From assembly GCA_016987375.1 (NCBI GenBank), contig PJRA01000435.1, positions 1 to 42,134 of the forward strand: a stretch of DNA of 42,134 nucleotides. Reading direction: 5' to 3'. A program made the translations under genes and the position numbers. How positions within the stretch are numbered: the first letter of the stretch is position 1; every line of letters begins with the position of its first letter. Positions 41,192-42,134 of the stretch are shown here, one piece after another. The notes under the pieces are model-generated. The model saw only the letters and a program-made list of their open reading frames with translations, ran no database searches and was not told the DNA's origin. Origin of the DNA: Brachionus koreanus. Lineage: Eukaryota; Rotifera; Eurotatoria; Ploima; Brachionidae.

Positions 41192-41293
41192 TTACTTAAA
41201 ACTCGAAGGTCCAGCATCGTTTTTCAAATGCTTGTATCTTTGGAATAAATCATTCAATTCTTTTTTATTTTGGGAGGCCTGAATTATTGCGAC
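41192..41293 (-). CDS. Last coding exon of a gene extending beyond the right edge
   Basis: Minus-strand exon beginning after a good acceptor (atattttag) and ending in a stop. The 33 residues begin VAIIQASQNKKELNDLFQRY and end AGPSSFK, a helical, charged C-terminus. Low similarity to random AT-rich translation and the clean splice make it credible. The family is not recognised. Upstream exons would lie at higher coordinates, across the palindromic element at 41839, and were not found within the window. Convergent with the GUCD1-like gene. Confidence 0.45.
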   Translation of the reverse strand, partial: VAIIQASQNKKELNDLFQRYKHLKNDAGPSSFK

Positions 41294-42134
41294 CTAAAAT
41301 ATTGATGAGGATTAAAAGATTAATTCAAAAGACATAAGCATTAGAATATTTAAATCCAATTTTATTTAGATTGTAGCTTTGCTTCCAGCTACAATTTAGG
41401 AATTATTATAGCTCTCTTGTAAATAGTTAAAACTATTTTTTGTCTGCTAAAATATATTTTTATTTTCTAAATGATACTAACTGTGAATTTTTGGTTATTG
41501 TTCGAATAATTGCAGATCTTAAGGTGAATGCAATTATTCGAATTGTGACTATAAATTTTATGGTCATTATTATTATTATTAATTCAAGCCTCATAGACAA
41601 AAGAGTAAAATTTAGAGACAATAAAAGATAAATAAAAAAATTAGAATAATTTTTTTACAGAATAGAGTAAAAATACGATTTAGATACAAATCAAAATAGG
41701 AATTTAAAAAAACTCAATTATCTTAAAAAAAATATAATCAGGTATAAAAGTCCACTTTTAATAAATCGTTTAAAATTTTAAATAAGAAGTAATAATACTT
41801 GACTAGTGCAATTTTTCAGACTTGATTTGTGATAACACATAACGTAATCATCCGAATTTAGTGACATGTCATTAAATATTTTAATGACATGTCACAAAAG
41901 AATCTTTTACATGTTATAACAGCGTGTCACTAAAATAGGGTACTCTATTTTAAAGACATGTCATTAAATTCGGAAAATTACGTTATCTAGTATTGGCTAT
42001 GGTATTTGACTTTAGATCAGATCTCATATTATTTCTCTTTTTTTCTTTATCAATAATTTTTTAGGATTTTCTTGATATTTGATTGAATATAGAAAGCATT
42101 CATATTTGATTATTTGGATAACATACCGTATTTT
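41294..42134. other. Presumed intron/intergenic DNA at the right edge
   Basis: Apart from the palindromic element at 41839-41986 nothing is supported. The plus-strand frame 41440-41631 is low-complexity and shows no features. Confidence 0.4.
41839..41986. mobile_element. Compact palindromic MITE with repeated tgacatgtca motif
   Basis: Outer inverted repeats ataacgtaatcatccgaatt (41839-) and its imperfect complement ending at 41986 (cggaaaattacgttat) enclose several copies of the self-complementary motif tgacatgtca or its half (near 41862, 41884, 41920, 41954). They also enclose an inner palindrome taaaatagggtactctatttta (41931-41952). No coding capacity. Structure is that of a foldback MITE with nested hairpins. 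Confidence 0.65.

Overview
This window comes from the nuclear genome of a small invertebrate animal. Base composition is very AT-rich (roughly three quarters A+T by eye). Genes are split by many short introns of about 45-90 bp with GT..AG ends, and the products are metazoan types: a BAZ2-type chromatin protein, a matrix metalloproteinase, XRCC4, AFG2/SPATA5 and papain-type cathepsins. A monogonont rotifer such as Brachionus would fit the composition and introns, but the phylum cannot be proven from this sequence alone. Most real genes are fragmented in a plain ORF view, so exons were joined here by hand from splice sites, reading phase and family knowledge. In every multi-exon model given with confidence, the exon lengths sum to a whole number of codons.

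Layout. 1-4539: gene-free AT-rich DNA with a LINE relic at 1811. 4540-11528 (+): BAZ2-like chromatin remodelling subunit in six exons; its 2.4-kb intron is a landing pad for a 5'-truncated LINE, a tRNA-like relic and a foldback element. 11529-17679: mostly non-coding, with degraded repeats, a perfect-looking 42-bp-arm hairpin and one small two-exon secreted-peptide gene at 15526. 17680-19351 (-): secreted matrix metalloproteinase whose C-terminus appears to be an H-type lectin domain instead of hemopexin. 21103-22185 (-): DNAJB-type Hsp40 with a canonical heat-shock element about 320 bp upstream. 23829-28309 (+): AFG2/SPATA5 AAA+ ATPase, followed after 171 bp by an XRCC4 orthologue (28481-29295). 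29993-30428 (-): unrecognised small protein. 30837-33807 (-): decayed EnSpm/CACTA-type transposase and a coiled-coil ORF beside it. 35085-35520: LINE reverse-transcriptase relic. 36533-40435 (-): tandem pair of papain-family cathepsins. 40575-40995 (+): short GUCD1/C39-like gene or fragment. 41192-41293 (-): last exon of a gene entering from the right. 41839-41986: palindromic element.

No single pathway links the genes; this is an ordinary metazoan gene neighbourhood with heavy repeat turnover. The most novel item is the metalloproteinase-lectin fusion. Next in interest are the second PHD-like finger in the BAZ2 homologue, the divergent short XRCC4, the cysteine-rich insert and 27-bp micro-exon of the cathepsins, and several compact inverted-repeat elements.
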